DNA of 19,267 nt from JANQLU01 sp964434955. Its GTDB lineage: Bacteria > Planctomycetota > Planctomycetia > Pirellulales > Pirellulaceae. Shown here in pieces: positions 7,774-14,691 of this stretch (positions are counted from its first letter, which is position 1; every line of letters starts with the position of its first letter). The DNA is taken from assembly GCA_964434955.1 (NCBI GenBank), contig CAYSXI010000092.1, positions 1 through 19,267 on the forward strand, read 5' to 3'. Both the position numbers and the translations under genes were made by a program. The notes beneath the pieces were generated by a model. It searched no databases and had not been told where the DNA came from. It worked only from the letters and a program-made list of their open reading frames with translations.

Positions 7774-8385
7774 ATGGACCCACTTTATCTGTCATTGATT
7801 CTACTTGCCGCCGGGTTGGTTGTTTTTGCGCTTGAATTTTTTCTTCCATCTGCGGGCATGCTCGGCATTACCTGCGCCATCTGCCTTTGTTCTTCGGTTG
7901 TTCTTGCTTTCATGCACCACTGGATCGCAGGCGTTGCCGTGCTTCTGGTGATCGCGACCATGATTCCGCTCATGTTTTCCGTGGGCGTCCAGATTTGGCC
8001 GCACACTCCCATCGGCAAGCGAATCCTGATTGGAAAAAAAGATCGCGAAGATGTCTTGCCGGACCCCGAAGGGATGGCGACTCTGGAAGCATTGGTTGGT
8101 CAAATTGGGATCGCCAAGTCGAAGATGCTCCCCAGTGGATTGGTTCGAATCGAGGACCAGGCCTACGATGCGGTTTCTGACGGGTTTCCGATCGATGAGG
8201 GAGATCGAGTTCGCGTCGTCGCCATTCGCACAAAACGAGTCGTCGTCCGACCTTTGCGGGACAGCGAACCCGAATTGGTTGATGCGGCTGGACGAGATGA
8301 AAGCCTGTTATCTAAATCGCTTGAAGATCTTGGGTTCGAGTCATTGGACGACGATATATCCACGCAGGATTCGGGCACAAATTAA
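7774..8385 (+). CDS. NfeD-like membrane protein (short form)
   Basis: A 203-residue protein with three predicted membrane helices (about 5-24, 28-48, 50-72) and a C-terminal soluble domain. The stretch EALVGQIGIAKSKMLPSGLV then DGFPIDEGDRVRVVAI and VVVRPL matches the NfeD OB-fold domain. Short NfeD proteins typically partner with SPFH/stomatin- or flotillin-like proteins in membrane-domain organisation. No SPFH gene is adjacent here. The last ~45 residues are acidic and Ser/Asp-rich, probably disordered. ATG at 7774 fits the hydrophobic N-terminus; the ribosome site is weak. The gene is divergent from DUF1501 across 215 bases and may be monocistronic. Confidence 0.82.
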   Translation: MDPLYLSLILLAAGLVVFALEFFLPSAGMLGITCAICLCSSVVLAFMHHWIAGVAVLLVIATMIPLMFSVGVQIWPHTPIGKRILIGKKDREDVLPDPEGMATLEALVGQIGIAKSKMLPSGLVRIEDQAYDAVSDGFPIDEGDRVRVVAIRTKRVVVRPLRDSEPELVDAAGRDESLLSKSLEDLGFESLDDDISTQDSGTN

Positions 8386-8445
8386 ACGGCCGTGTCATTC
8401 TCTCTTTTGCGTCGTTCGCATGTTCGTTTCTTGATCGAATCGATT

Positions 8446-8466
8446 GAATGATATCTTTCATCATTC
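8446..8466 (+). terminator. Weak 7-bp hairpin after nfeD
   Basis: GAATGAT (8446-8452) and ATCATTC (8460-8466) are perfect inverted copies with a 7-nt loop, 60 bases after the NfeD stop. No T-run follows. It may be a weak terminator or part of the control region of the next gene. Confidence 0.25.
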
Positions 8467-8498
8467 GGCGGTCAAATGATTTATTTTTGTTGGCGGAC

Positions 8499-8504
8499 TA
8501 TACT
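8499..8504 (+). promoter_or_regulatory. Possible -10 element upstream of the haem/LamG protein gene
   Basis: TATACT resembles a sigma-70 -10 hexamer and would place the start site about 38 bases before the chosen ATG at 8549. No good -35 lies 16-18 bases upstream, so this is a weak call. Confidence 0.25.
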
Positions 8505-8548
8505 TACACCAAACTTAGATCGTTCGTTCAGTTGACCTGGTGTTTTAT

Positions 8549-11500
8549 ATGTCTAAGCGGCTCTTGGGGATGTGCAGAACATTCTTTTTCGGCTCGGTGA
8601 TCTCAATTGGCATTTTGTTGGTTCACGCGAAATCGACCGAGGCACAATCCAGTGAACGACTGGAGACACGATTAAAAAAAGTTCCCCTTTCTCAATTGGT
8701 CGAAGAATCGAACCAGTACGGAAATGCCCAGCGTGGGGCCCTTCTGTTTTATCGCCCGGAACTCAATTGCGCCAAATGCCATCGCGTCAAAGAGGGGGTA
8801 GATAGTCAACTCGGTCCGGAACTGGAGAAGCTCGGGGAAGAGACCAAAGTTGAACACCTGATTGAATCTTTGCTGACGCCTTCCGCCAAAATCCGCGAAG
8901 GCTATTCGACGATCGCTTTGACGGATCTCGATGGGCAAACCTCTCAGTTCCTTCTGGTGGAAGAAAACAAGGATTCGATCGTCTATCGCGATGTCGATTC
9001 GGGAAAGAAAAAGACGGTCAAGAAGGACGATCTGGATGATTGGTCGACTTCCAAGATCTCGATCATGCCTGAGGGGTTGGTGAATCAGCTGAAAACGCAG
9101 CAGGAGTTTTACGACATCGTTCGTTACCTGGCCGAAATTGCCAAAGGTGGGCCGCAAAGAGCGATGCAGTTGATGCCTGTTGGCGTATCGCTTGAGCCGG
9201 AACCGCTACCGGAATACGAGACGCGGGTTGATCACGCTGGTTTGATCGCAGACTTGAACAACGACAGTATCAAACGCGGCCAGGAGATCTACAAACTGAA
9301 TTGCCAGTCTTGTCATGGAACCAAAGATGAGGAAGGTTCGATGCCGACGTCGTTGCGATTTGCCTCCGGTAAATTCAAGCGAGGTTCGGACCCCTACTCG
9401 ATGTATCAAACATTGACTCATGGATACGCGATGATGGTTCCCCAACGGTGGATGGTGCCAAGGCAAAAATATGACGTGATTCACTTTATTCGTGAAACCA
9501 TGGTCAAGCCGCACAATCAATCGCAATATCGCGCGGTGGAGGATCAATATCTCGCTTCGCTACCCAAGGGAAACACTCGCGGTCCCAAGCCGATCGACCG
9601 GCGTCCATGGCAACAAATGGATTACGGGCCGATGATGATGAACACGATCGAGATCGGTCAGCGAGGAACGAACATTGCCCAAAAGGGGATTGCCGTCCAG
9701 CTGGACAACAATCCCGGTGGAATCGCCCAGGGCAAGCACTGGATGATTTACGACCACGACACCATGCGCGTCGCCGGTGCCTGGTCGGGGGTCGGTTTCA
9801 TCGATTGGAAGGGCATTCATTTTGATGGCCAACACAACATTCATCCGCGTGCTGTCGGACGATTGCATTTCCAAAACGAATCGATGCCAGGCTGGCTGAA
9901 TCCGAGCAATCCAAATCAGGAAGATCAGCGAATCGTGGGGCGCGACGGCAAACGCTACGGTCCTTTGCCCCGAGAGTGGGTGCAGTTCAAAGGACTTTCC
10001 AATTATGGCAACCAGACTTTGCTGCATTACACGGTCGGCGAATCTTCGGTCCTTGAACTACCCGCCTTATCGTATGCGGGCCAATCGCCGGTATTTCAGC
10101 GAGTTTTCAATATCGGCCCCCGCAAGAATCCTTTGACCTTGCAAGTGCTTCGTGATCGAAACCTGAAACGAGTTGGCGATGCCGAAGGGCAGAAGATTGT
10201 CTTGGCACCGCAGGGAGCGGCCACCGATGCCAAGATGGAAGCACCGAAAACCGAGTTTGATGGAACCACGGGGTATGTGATCGGTGACGCCGATTCCATC
10301 GATATGAAAAATAGTGATTTCACGATCGTTGCCCGTGTTCGCACCCGAAAGGGTGGCACGATATTTTCGAAGTCCCCGCCGGAAGGGGATTGGGCACCCG
10401 ACGGCAAGACCGTTTTTGTTCGAGACGGTCGGCTGACCTACGATATCGGATGGGTCGGGGCGGTTACCTCCAAGCGTCGAATTAATGACGGTCGATGGCA
10501 CAATGTGGCGGTGACTTGGCGAAAAAGCGATGGAAGAGTTCAATTCTTCATCGATGGAAAATTGGATCAGACGGGAACATTGAAACCGGAAGGTCGCGAA
10601 AAGAAGTTGGTCGGCAAGATCGGATTCACCAACGACAATTTTCCTCAGAAGAGTTTTTTTGAAGGGCAGATCTCCAACCTGGTTTATTTTCAATCGTTGT
10701 CAGATGAAGGGTTGTCCAAGCGTTTCAATTTCAATAAACCTGGCGAATCCGCGGTCGTCAGTTTTAGAATCAACCCCAAAGATGCAACGATCAAGGATCG
10801 TATCAAGAACCTGGTCGCCAAACGGTTTGGTGGCGAAACCGCCGAACCCGGTACGCCGGTCAAATTCGTCGCGGTCAGCGAGGAACTTCAGAAAGCCGGG
10901 ATGAAATGGATCACGACGCCCGAAGGTGATTTGCGATTGCAAATCGCTGCTGGTGACGAGCCTGTCCGGTTTACGCTTTCTTTGGGTTCGGCGACCAGCG
11001 TCGAAAGCGGTAAGCAACTGGTTTCCAAAGTGAATATCGCGAAGCCGACAGCCAACCTGCAATCGATGACCAAGGGTGGCCCATCCCGATGGCCGAACAC
11101 ATTTGAAACCAAGATTGAAACCAAGTTTGACCAGGGCCCCTTTGCGGTCGACTACCTGACCCACCCCGCCAAGACGCCCTGGAATTGTCGAATGCGTTTG
11201 ACGGGACTGGATTTCTTTAAGGATCCCAACGTTTGCGCCGTTTCTGCTTGGGACGGAAGTATCTGGTTGGTCACTGGACTTCAATCGAAGGACAAAACGC
11301 TGACTTGGAAACGGATTGCCAGCGGGCTGTTCCAGCCATTAGGTGTTCGCATCATCGACGAGAAAATCTATTGCACGTGCCGCGACCAATTGGTGTTGCT
11401 ACACGATGTTAACGGCGACGACGAGATTGACTTCTTTGAGTGCTTCAATAGCGATCATCAGGTCACCGAACATTTTCATGAGTTTGCGATGGGATTGCAG

Positions 11501-12463
11501 ACCGACGAGGAAGGCAATTTTTACTATGCCAAGAGCGCGCGGCATGCCAAGGAGCCGTTGGTTCCCCATCATGGCACGCTCTTGAAGATTTCCAAGGATG
11601 GGAAGAGCACGGAAATCCTGGCTTACGGATTCCGCGCGGCGAATGGCGTTTGTCTCAATCCCGATGGAACGTTCATCGTGACCGACCAAGAGGGTCATTG
11701 GAATCCAAAGAATCGAATCAACTGGGTGACCAAGGGAGGATTCTATGGAAACATGTGGGGCTACCATGACATCACGGATTCATCCGATGAAAAGATGGAC
11801 AAGCCTTTGTGCTGGATCACCAACTCGTTTGACCGCTCGCCCTCCGAGTTAATGTGGGTGAACGGTCCGGCCAAGTGGGGCCCGCTCAACGGTTCGCTTT
11901 TGAACTTTTCGTACGGCTATGGCAAAGTTTACGTTGTCCCGCATGAAAACGTTTCCGGGCAGATGCAGGGCGGGATGGTCGAGCTGCCGATTCCCCAATT
12001 CCCAACCGGTGTGATGCGCGGCCGATTTTCGCCCGCGGATGGACAACTCTATTGTTGTGGAATGTTTGCCTGGGCGGGAAATCAAACCAATCCCGGTGGC
12101 CTATATCGAATTCGATATACCGGGAAGGAAGTCTACTTGCCCAAATCGTTGAAAGCGAAATCCAGGTTTATCGAAATTGGATTCAGCGGCAAGCTTGATC
12201 GCGGGGCCGTTGAGAAGCTCTCAAACTACTCGGTGCGGACTTGGCACATCAAAAGAACGCGGAACTATGGTTCCCGGCACTTCGACGAAAAGTCATTGAA
12301 GGTCGAAAAGGCGGAATTGCTTGATGATGGCAAGACGATTCGAATCTACATCAATGACTTGAAGCCGACCCGCTGCATGGAGATCAAGTACGAGCTGAAA
12401 TCCGAAGATGGCACACCCGTTTTCGGAAACATGCACAATACTATTCACGAGTTGGGTCGCTGA
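8549..12463 (+). CDS. Very large exported di-haem c-type cytochrome with LamG-like and beta-propeller regions
   Basis: About 1304 residues. Positions here are numbered from the alternative GTG at 8540 (subtract 3 for the ATG). An N-terminal signal peptide ends near AEAQ-like TEAQSS (33-38). The first haem domain has CAKCH (77-81) with LGPELEKLG, LLTPSAKIREGY and ISIMPEGL, matching the Planctomycete/Verrucomicrobium haem-binding domain TIGR02603. The second is a class-I-like cytochrome with CQSCH (255-259) and Met-rich MMVPQRWM (298-305). A conserved region follows (about 355-520), possibly the one called DUF6797. A LamG/concanavalin-like domain (about 570-725) includes DGRWHNVAVTW and FFIDGKLDQTG. 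A propeller-like region (about 885-1190) holds LGVRIIDEKIYC, FRAANGVCLNPDGTFIVTD and GGFYGNMWG, then a C-terminal beta-rich tail. Probably periplasmic or surface electron transfer coupled to carbohydrate oxidation, by inference. ATG 8549 is preferred over GTG 8540. Its 3' end overlaps the converging gene by 23 bp. Confidence 0.85.
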   Translation: MSKRLLGMCRTFFFGSVISIGILLVHAKSTEAQSSERLETRLKKVPLSQLVEESNQYGNAQRGALLFYRPELNCAKCHRVKEGVDSQLGPELEKLGEETKVEHLIESLLTPSAKIREGYSTIALTDLDGQTSQFLLVEENKDSIVYRDVDSGKKKTVKKDDLDDWSTSKISIMPEGLVNQLKTQQEFYDIVRYLAEIAKGGPQRAMQLMPVGVSLEPEPLPEYETRVDHAGLIADLNNDSIKRGQEIYKLNCQSCHGTKDEEGSMPTSLRFASGKFKRGSDPYSMYQTLTHGYAMMVPQRWMVPRQKYDVIHFIRETMVKPHNQSQYRAVEDQYLASLPKGNTRGPKPIDRRPWQQMDYGPMMMNTIEIGQRGTNIAQKGIAVQLDNNPGGIAQGKHWMIYDHDTMRVAGAWSGVGFIDWKGIHFDGQHNIHPRAVGRLHFQNESMPGWLNPSNPNQEDQRIVGRDGKRYGPLPREWVQFKGLSNYGNQTLLHYTVGESSVLELPALSYAGQSPVFQRVFNIGPRKNPLTLQVLRDRNLKRVGDAEGQKIVLAPQGAATDAKMEAPKTEFDGTTGYVIGDADSIDMKNSDFTIVARVRTRKGGTIFSKSPPEGDWAPDGKTVFVRDGRLTYDIGWVGAVTSKRRINDGRWHNVAVTWRKSDGRVQFFIDGKLDQTGTLKPEGREKKLVGKIGFTNDNFPQKSFFEGQISNLVYFQSLSDEGLSKRFNFNKPGESAVVSFRINPKDATIKDRIKNLVAKRFGGETAEPGTPVKFVAVSEELQKAGMKWITTPEGDLRLQIAAGDEPVRFTLSLGSATSVESGKQLVSKVNIAKPTANLQSMTKGGPSRWPNTFETKIETKFDQGPFAVDYLTHPAKTPWNCRMRLTGLDFFKDPNVCAVSAWDGSIWLVTGLQSKDKTLTWKRIASGLFQPLGVRIIDEKIYCTCRDQLVLLHDVNGDDEIDFFECFNSDHQVTEHFHEFAMGLQTDEEGNFYYAKSARHAKEPLVPHHGTLLKISKDGKSTEILAYGFRAANGVCLNPDGTFIVTDQEGHWNPKNRINWVTKGGFYGNMWGYHDITDSSDEKMDKPLCWITNSFDRSPSELMWVNGPAKWGPLNGSLLNFSYGYGKVYVVPHENVSGQMQGGMVELPIPQFPTGVMRGRFSPADGQLYCCGMFAWAGNQTNPGGLYRIRYTGKEVYLPKSLKAKSRFIEIGFSGKLDRGAVEKLSNYSVRTWHIKRTRNYGSRHFDEKSLKVEKAELLDDGKTIRIYINDLKPTRCMEIKYELKSEDGTPVFGNMHNTIHELGR

Positions 12464-12848
12464 TTTGTTTTAGTAGCTCAGCAAGGTTTTCCGCTTCGCC
12501 CGTCTGCAGGTGATGGAATCGGCAACTCTCCGCAGCGGTATCTAGAGCTGCCGTAAGTTGCCCGAGCGCCGAGACGATCGAGTCCCGCGCCGAGTTTTCG
12601 AATTGTAGCTTGCAATCGATTTCGGCAACCGCGCCCATTTGCTCGCCAATCACGCCGTCGATTTGCCAGACTGGAGTCGGTGCGGTCGAAGTGCCGGATT
12701 CGGAATCCATGAAGCCCCGCCAGACAAATGAGCCGTCGAGTTCGGCGAACATGAATTCAAACGTCTCCATTTGGGCCATCAGTTCTTCAAACGTCACCGA
12801 AAACGGTTTCGCCGGGTCCCGACGCAAGAGTCCGTGAATCAAATTCAT
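12441..12848 (-). CDS. Hypothetical protein, 135 aa, coupled to cutA
   Basis: I do not recognise this protein. It is acidic and soluble, with no signal peptide or membrane segment. The N-terminal half alternates beta-like stretches (FEFMFAELDGSFVWRGFMD, VWQIDGVIGEQMGAVAEIDC), and the C-terminal half is helical (ARDSIVSALGQLTAALDTAA and AENLAELLKQISD). Its ATG overlaps the cutA stop in ATGA, a sign of translational coupling, so the two are very likely co-expressed. Its TAG stop lies inside the end of the converging haem-protein gene (23-bp overlap). The coupling and sensible composition support a real gene; function is unknown. Confidence 0.7.
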   Translation of the reverse strand: MNLIHGLLRRDPAKPFSVTFEELMAQMETFEFMFAELDGSFVWRGFMDSESGTSTAPTPVWQIDGVIGEQMGAVAEIDCKLQFENSARDSIVSALGQLTAALDTAAESCRFHHLQTGEAENLAELLKQISDPTRE

Positions 12849-13165
12849 GATGGCAGCTCAGTCTCCTGATTGATCCAATTCAGGTAGGCCGGGTTGCCGT
12901 TGGAAATCGGAATCGCGATTAACTCGTGGATTTCATAGGGGTGCACCGAATCGAGGCACGCGTTGATTTGAGCGACCTGAGCCTCTCGAGTCTTGATGTG
13001 GATCTGGTATTCGCTGGATGTTTCAACATTGCCCTTCCATCGATAAACGCTCTCGATAGGTCCAATGATTTGAACGCATGCCGCAAGATGCTGTTCAACC
13101 AGTTCTTTCGCGATGCGATCGGCATCTGATTTTTGATCACAGGTCGTGATCGCCAATACGTGCAT
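12845..13165 (-). CDS. cutA: CutA1-like divalent-cation tolerance protein
   Basis: A 106-residue CutA1 protein, a small trimeric PII-like fold widely conserved and linked to metal tolerance, though its exact role is unsettled. Family marks: ITTCDQKSDADRIAKELVEQ (6-25), LAACVQIIGPIESVYRWKG (27-45), and HPYEIHELIAIPI (78-90), including the conserved H-P-Y-E. Length is typical. The frame is open to 13333, but ATG at 13165 is chosen because GGGAG lies about seven bases upstream and the family begins here; the extra upstream residues are Arg/Lys-rich and unrelated. It is followed directly by the 135-aa gene through a 4-base overlap. Divergent from the 13380 gene across 214 bases. Confidence 0.88.
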   Translation of the reverse strand: MHVLAITTCDQKSDADRIAKELVEQHLAACVQIIGPIESVYRWKGNVETSSEYQIHIKTREAQVAQINACLDSVHPYEIHELIAIPISNGNPAYLNWINQETELPS

Positions 13166-13379
13166 GGATGACTCCCGTTTCGGTTTTGCCGTTCGTTTGG
13201 TTCCTAACGATTGAATGCGACATGCGCTTTTGGAAAAAATCTTTCTGATTCGTAGAATTTGCTGCCGATTACTTTCTTTGACGACGAGTCTACAGCGAAC
13301 CGGTCGTCGACGAAAGGATTTGATTTCCGCCAACGGATTGGTTTTGGAATTCGCACTGAACCAACAGGTATAAGGTCCG

Positions 13380-13775
13380 ATGGCGCAAAAACAGATTTTG
13401 ATCGTCAGTCTTGATGAGCATGGAACGATTCAGGAACGAATCCTGGACAACGCTGACGAGTTGATTGCAGAATACGAGCAAATCGGTATCGACGACTGTA
13501 GTACCGATCTTTCCTTGCGAGGCTACCCGGTTGTCAAAGGGTTGGTGGGCCCGATTCCGGAGAGCAAGACGACCGTTCGCTATGAATCGGGAAAGGTCTT
13601 TGAGCAGAAGACCAAAGAGTGGGCCGCGACGAAAACAAAACGTCGCCGGCGAACGCGTGCCGCCATCGAGGCGGAAGAAGCAGCCAAACGCGAAATGGAA
13701 GCAGGTTCGATTCCTGCTCCATTGGGCATCGTTAACGTCAATTTGCCGGCGGCTGGATCGTCGGAAATGGTCTAA
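13380..13775 (+). CDS. Hypothetical soluble protein, 131 aa, with basic-acidic helix
   Basis: Not recognised. The first ~70 residues look like a small alpha/beta domain (QILIVSLDEHGTIQERIL, then DELIAEYEQIGIDD). A strongly charged helical stretch follows, TKTKRRRRTRAAIEAEEAAK (residues 86-105), and a Pro/Ala-rich tail ends the protein. No membrane segment or signal peptide. ATG at 13380 has AAGG a few bases upstream. The basic patch could bind nucleic acid or ribosomes, but that is only a guess from charge. It converges with the small membrane protein gene across a GC-rich hairpin. Confidence 0.65.
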   Translation: MAQKQILIVSLDEHGTIQERILDNADELIAEYEQIGIDDCSTDLSLRGYPVVKGLVGPIPESKTTVRYESGKVFEQKTKEWAATKTKRRRRTRAAIEAEEAAKREMEAGSIPAPLGIVNVNLPAAGSSEMV

Positions 13776-13812
13776 GGCGGATCCAACTCAGCTGCTTGCC
13801 GACGGAACCGTT

Positions 13813-13845
13813 ACGGACGGCTGGCCCTTGCGGGCGGCCGTCCGT
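13813..13845. terminator. GC-rich hairpin between converging small genes
   Basis: ACGGACGGC (13813-13821) and GCCGTCCGT (13837-13845) are perfect inverted copies, with a possible inner GCCC/GGGC extension. It sits between the stops of two converging genes, 38 bases after the plus-strand stop. No T-run follows on either strand, so it may work as a transcript-end stabiliser or a Rho-type site rather than a classic intrinsic terminator. Confidence 0.5.
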
Positions 13846-13874
13846 TGATCAAGGCCTTTGGCTAAGTCCTTGGA

Positions 13875-14180
13875 TTACGACTGATAATTCGTCTGCGCGA
13901 CTTGGTTGGAATAGGCATCATCCGATACCGGCAAAGCCGATCCGCGTTTTCGACGGGGTGATCGGGTTTCGCAGCGGGGTTTTCCGGATGAGAGGACCGC
14001 GGCGATTTCATCAGCAGAGAATCCACGCTCAAGCATCTTTTCTTTCAATCGCGAATCACGCCAAGTTGCGAATACGCCTTTGAAGGCGTGTGAGAGCGTT
14101 GCGATGATGAACCAGGAAAAGGTGCAAACGATAGCGACCAAGGGAATAAGGATGTCTTCACGGATAAGGTCATCGACCAT
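13875..14180 (-). CDS. Small single-span membrane protein, 101 aa
   Basis: Function unknown. The N-terminus has one membrane helix (about 11-29, LIPLVAIVCTFSWFIIATL). A cytoplasmic-type helix follows with WRDSRLKEKMLERGFSADEI (40-59) and AAVLSSG. This architecture, one membrane span then a charged helix with a K-x-x-M-x-x-R-G-x-S/T-x-x-E-I pattern, recurs in small proteins of Planctomycetota and other bacteria. The last ~30 residues are polar and basic and probably disordered. ATG at 14180 has AGGA about nine bases upstream. The gene faces the structured leader of the S41 protease across 14181-14691. It could be a regulator or scaffold in the inner membrane; nothing in the sequence specifies which. 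Confidence 0.7.
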   Translation of the reverse strand: MVDDLIREDILIPLVAIVCTFSWFIIATLSHAFKGVFATWRDSRLKEKMLERGFSADEIAAVLSSGKPRCETRSPRRKRGSALPVSDDAYSNQVAQTNYQS

Positions 14181-14207
14181 GGTTGGATTCCTGTTTTTTA
14201 GCGGGTT

Positions 14208-14217
14208 TTGACGTCAA
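14208..14217. promoter_or_regulatory. Palindrome TTGACGTCAA upstream of the small membrane protein gene
   Basis: A perfect 10-bp palindrome 28 bases upstream of the ATG at 14180 on the minus strand. It could be an operator for a dimeric regulator, or contain a -35-like TTGACG. No clear -10 follows at the right distance. Confidence 0.3.
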
Positions 14218-14364
14218 CAAAGCGTATTCGGCATCGATTGCCGGATCTTGGCCAAAAAATCGGAATATTTTGCCATTGGGATACAGGCAAAAAAACGTCT
14301 TTGATTTGGCGAATTCGAATGAACCCTGTGAGATAGGGATGCGTAATTTGTCTGCCTGGACGCA

Positions 14365-14466
14365 CCATCTCAGGCTCGACCACGATGAATAAAAATGTTG
14401 CAGGCCGCAAAGCCTCCGCGTTCGTCGTGACCAACGGTTGCCTTTCCAGTCGAGCCGGTTGTATGG
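14365..14466 (+). promoter_or_regulatory. Candidate structured RNA element (multi-stem leader)
   Basis: Closing stem: GGCTCGAC (14373-14380) with GTCGAGCC (14449-14456), 8 perfect pairs. It is extended outward past an internal loop by CCAT (14365-14368) with ATGG (14463-14466). Directly stacked on it is CACGA (14381-14385) with TCGTG (14425-14429). Inside is a hairpin AGGC (14402-14405) / GCCT (14412-14415) with loop CGCAAA. A side segment holds CAAC-G-GTTG (14432-14440). This nested layout resembles a riboswitch aptamer or other leader RNA. The stretch CGCAAAGCCTCC also occurs, from memory, in class-I c-di-GMP riboswitches, but the rest of that motif is not evident. Not assigned to a known class. 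Confidence 0.4.
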
Positions 14467-14470
14467 ATTG

Positions 14471-14505
14471 CACGGTTAAAAAAACGAAATGATTTTTTGA
14501 CCGTG
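14471..14505 (+). terminator. 13-bp hairpin after the structured element (terminator-like)
   Basis: CACGGTTAAAAAA (14471-14483) pairs with TTTTTTGACCGTG (14493-14505) with one T-G wobble and a 9-nt loop. The T-run forms the inner arm instead of trailing the stem, so this is not a textbook intrinsic terminator. It could act in attenuation or sequester a ribosome site, since an in-frame ATG lies at 14521. TCGACCACG (14376-14384) can pair instead with CGTGGTCGA (14502-14510), which would disrupt this hairpin. Confidence 0.45.
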
Positions 14506-14541
14506 GTCGATTCGTGATCTATGTTTCCTTGCCCTTCGCCT

Positions 14542-14574
14542 AATGCGCCTCGACAACCGTTGAAATCGCGCATT
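14542..14574 (+). repeat. 7-bp hairpin in the S41 leader
   Basis: AATGCGC (14542-14548) and GCGCATT (14568-14574) are perfect inverted copies. The 19-nt loop contains CAAC-C-GTTG (14554-14562), a near copy of CAACGGTTG at 14432-14440. It lies about 120 bases before the chosen protease start. Confidence 0.35.
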
Positions 14575-14691
14575 CAGATGACAGGAAGCAAGGAAATTTC
14601 TGAAACGGCAAACTGTGACGGACCGCACGCTCCACCATTAAACTCTGCGGGACGTTTTGGTTTTGCTGCCCTTAAAGGATGGACAGCTCCC

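Larger units (their letters stand above)
14181..14691. other. Divergent intergenic region / S41 protease leader
   Basis: About 510 bases between the small membrane protein gene and the chosen S41 start. It holds a 10-bp palindrome (14208-14217), a 6-bp hairpin with a GAG loop (CCCTGT 14324-14329 / ATAGGG 14333-14338, one G-T), a multi-stem element (14365-14466), a 13-bp hairpin (14471-14505) and another hairpin (14542-14574). An open frame in phase with the protease begins at 14521, and a 91-codon frame lies on the minus strand (14198-14473). Neither looks convincingly coding. Confidence 0.55.

Noticed and set aside
13304..13313. Palindrome TCGTCGACGA between cutA and the 13380 gene
   Set aside because: Such GC-rich 10-mers are easily found by chance at this composition, and no promoter context supports it.
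13166..13333. N-terminal extension of CutA
   Set aside because: Arg/Lys-rich, unlike any CutA; ATG at 13165 has GGGAG at the right distance.
14198..14473. 91-codon open frame on the minus strand in the S41 leader
   Set aside because: Starts inside the 13-bp hairpin, lacks a ribosome site, and shows no domain or coding-like composition; nested RNA structure explains the region better.
14521..14691. 57-residue extension of the S41 protease
   Set aside because: Would place unremarkable residues before a signal peptide; kept as an alternative start only.
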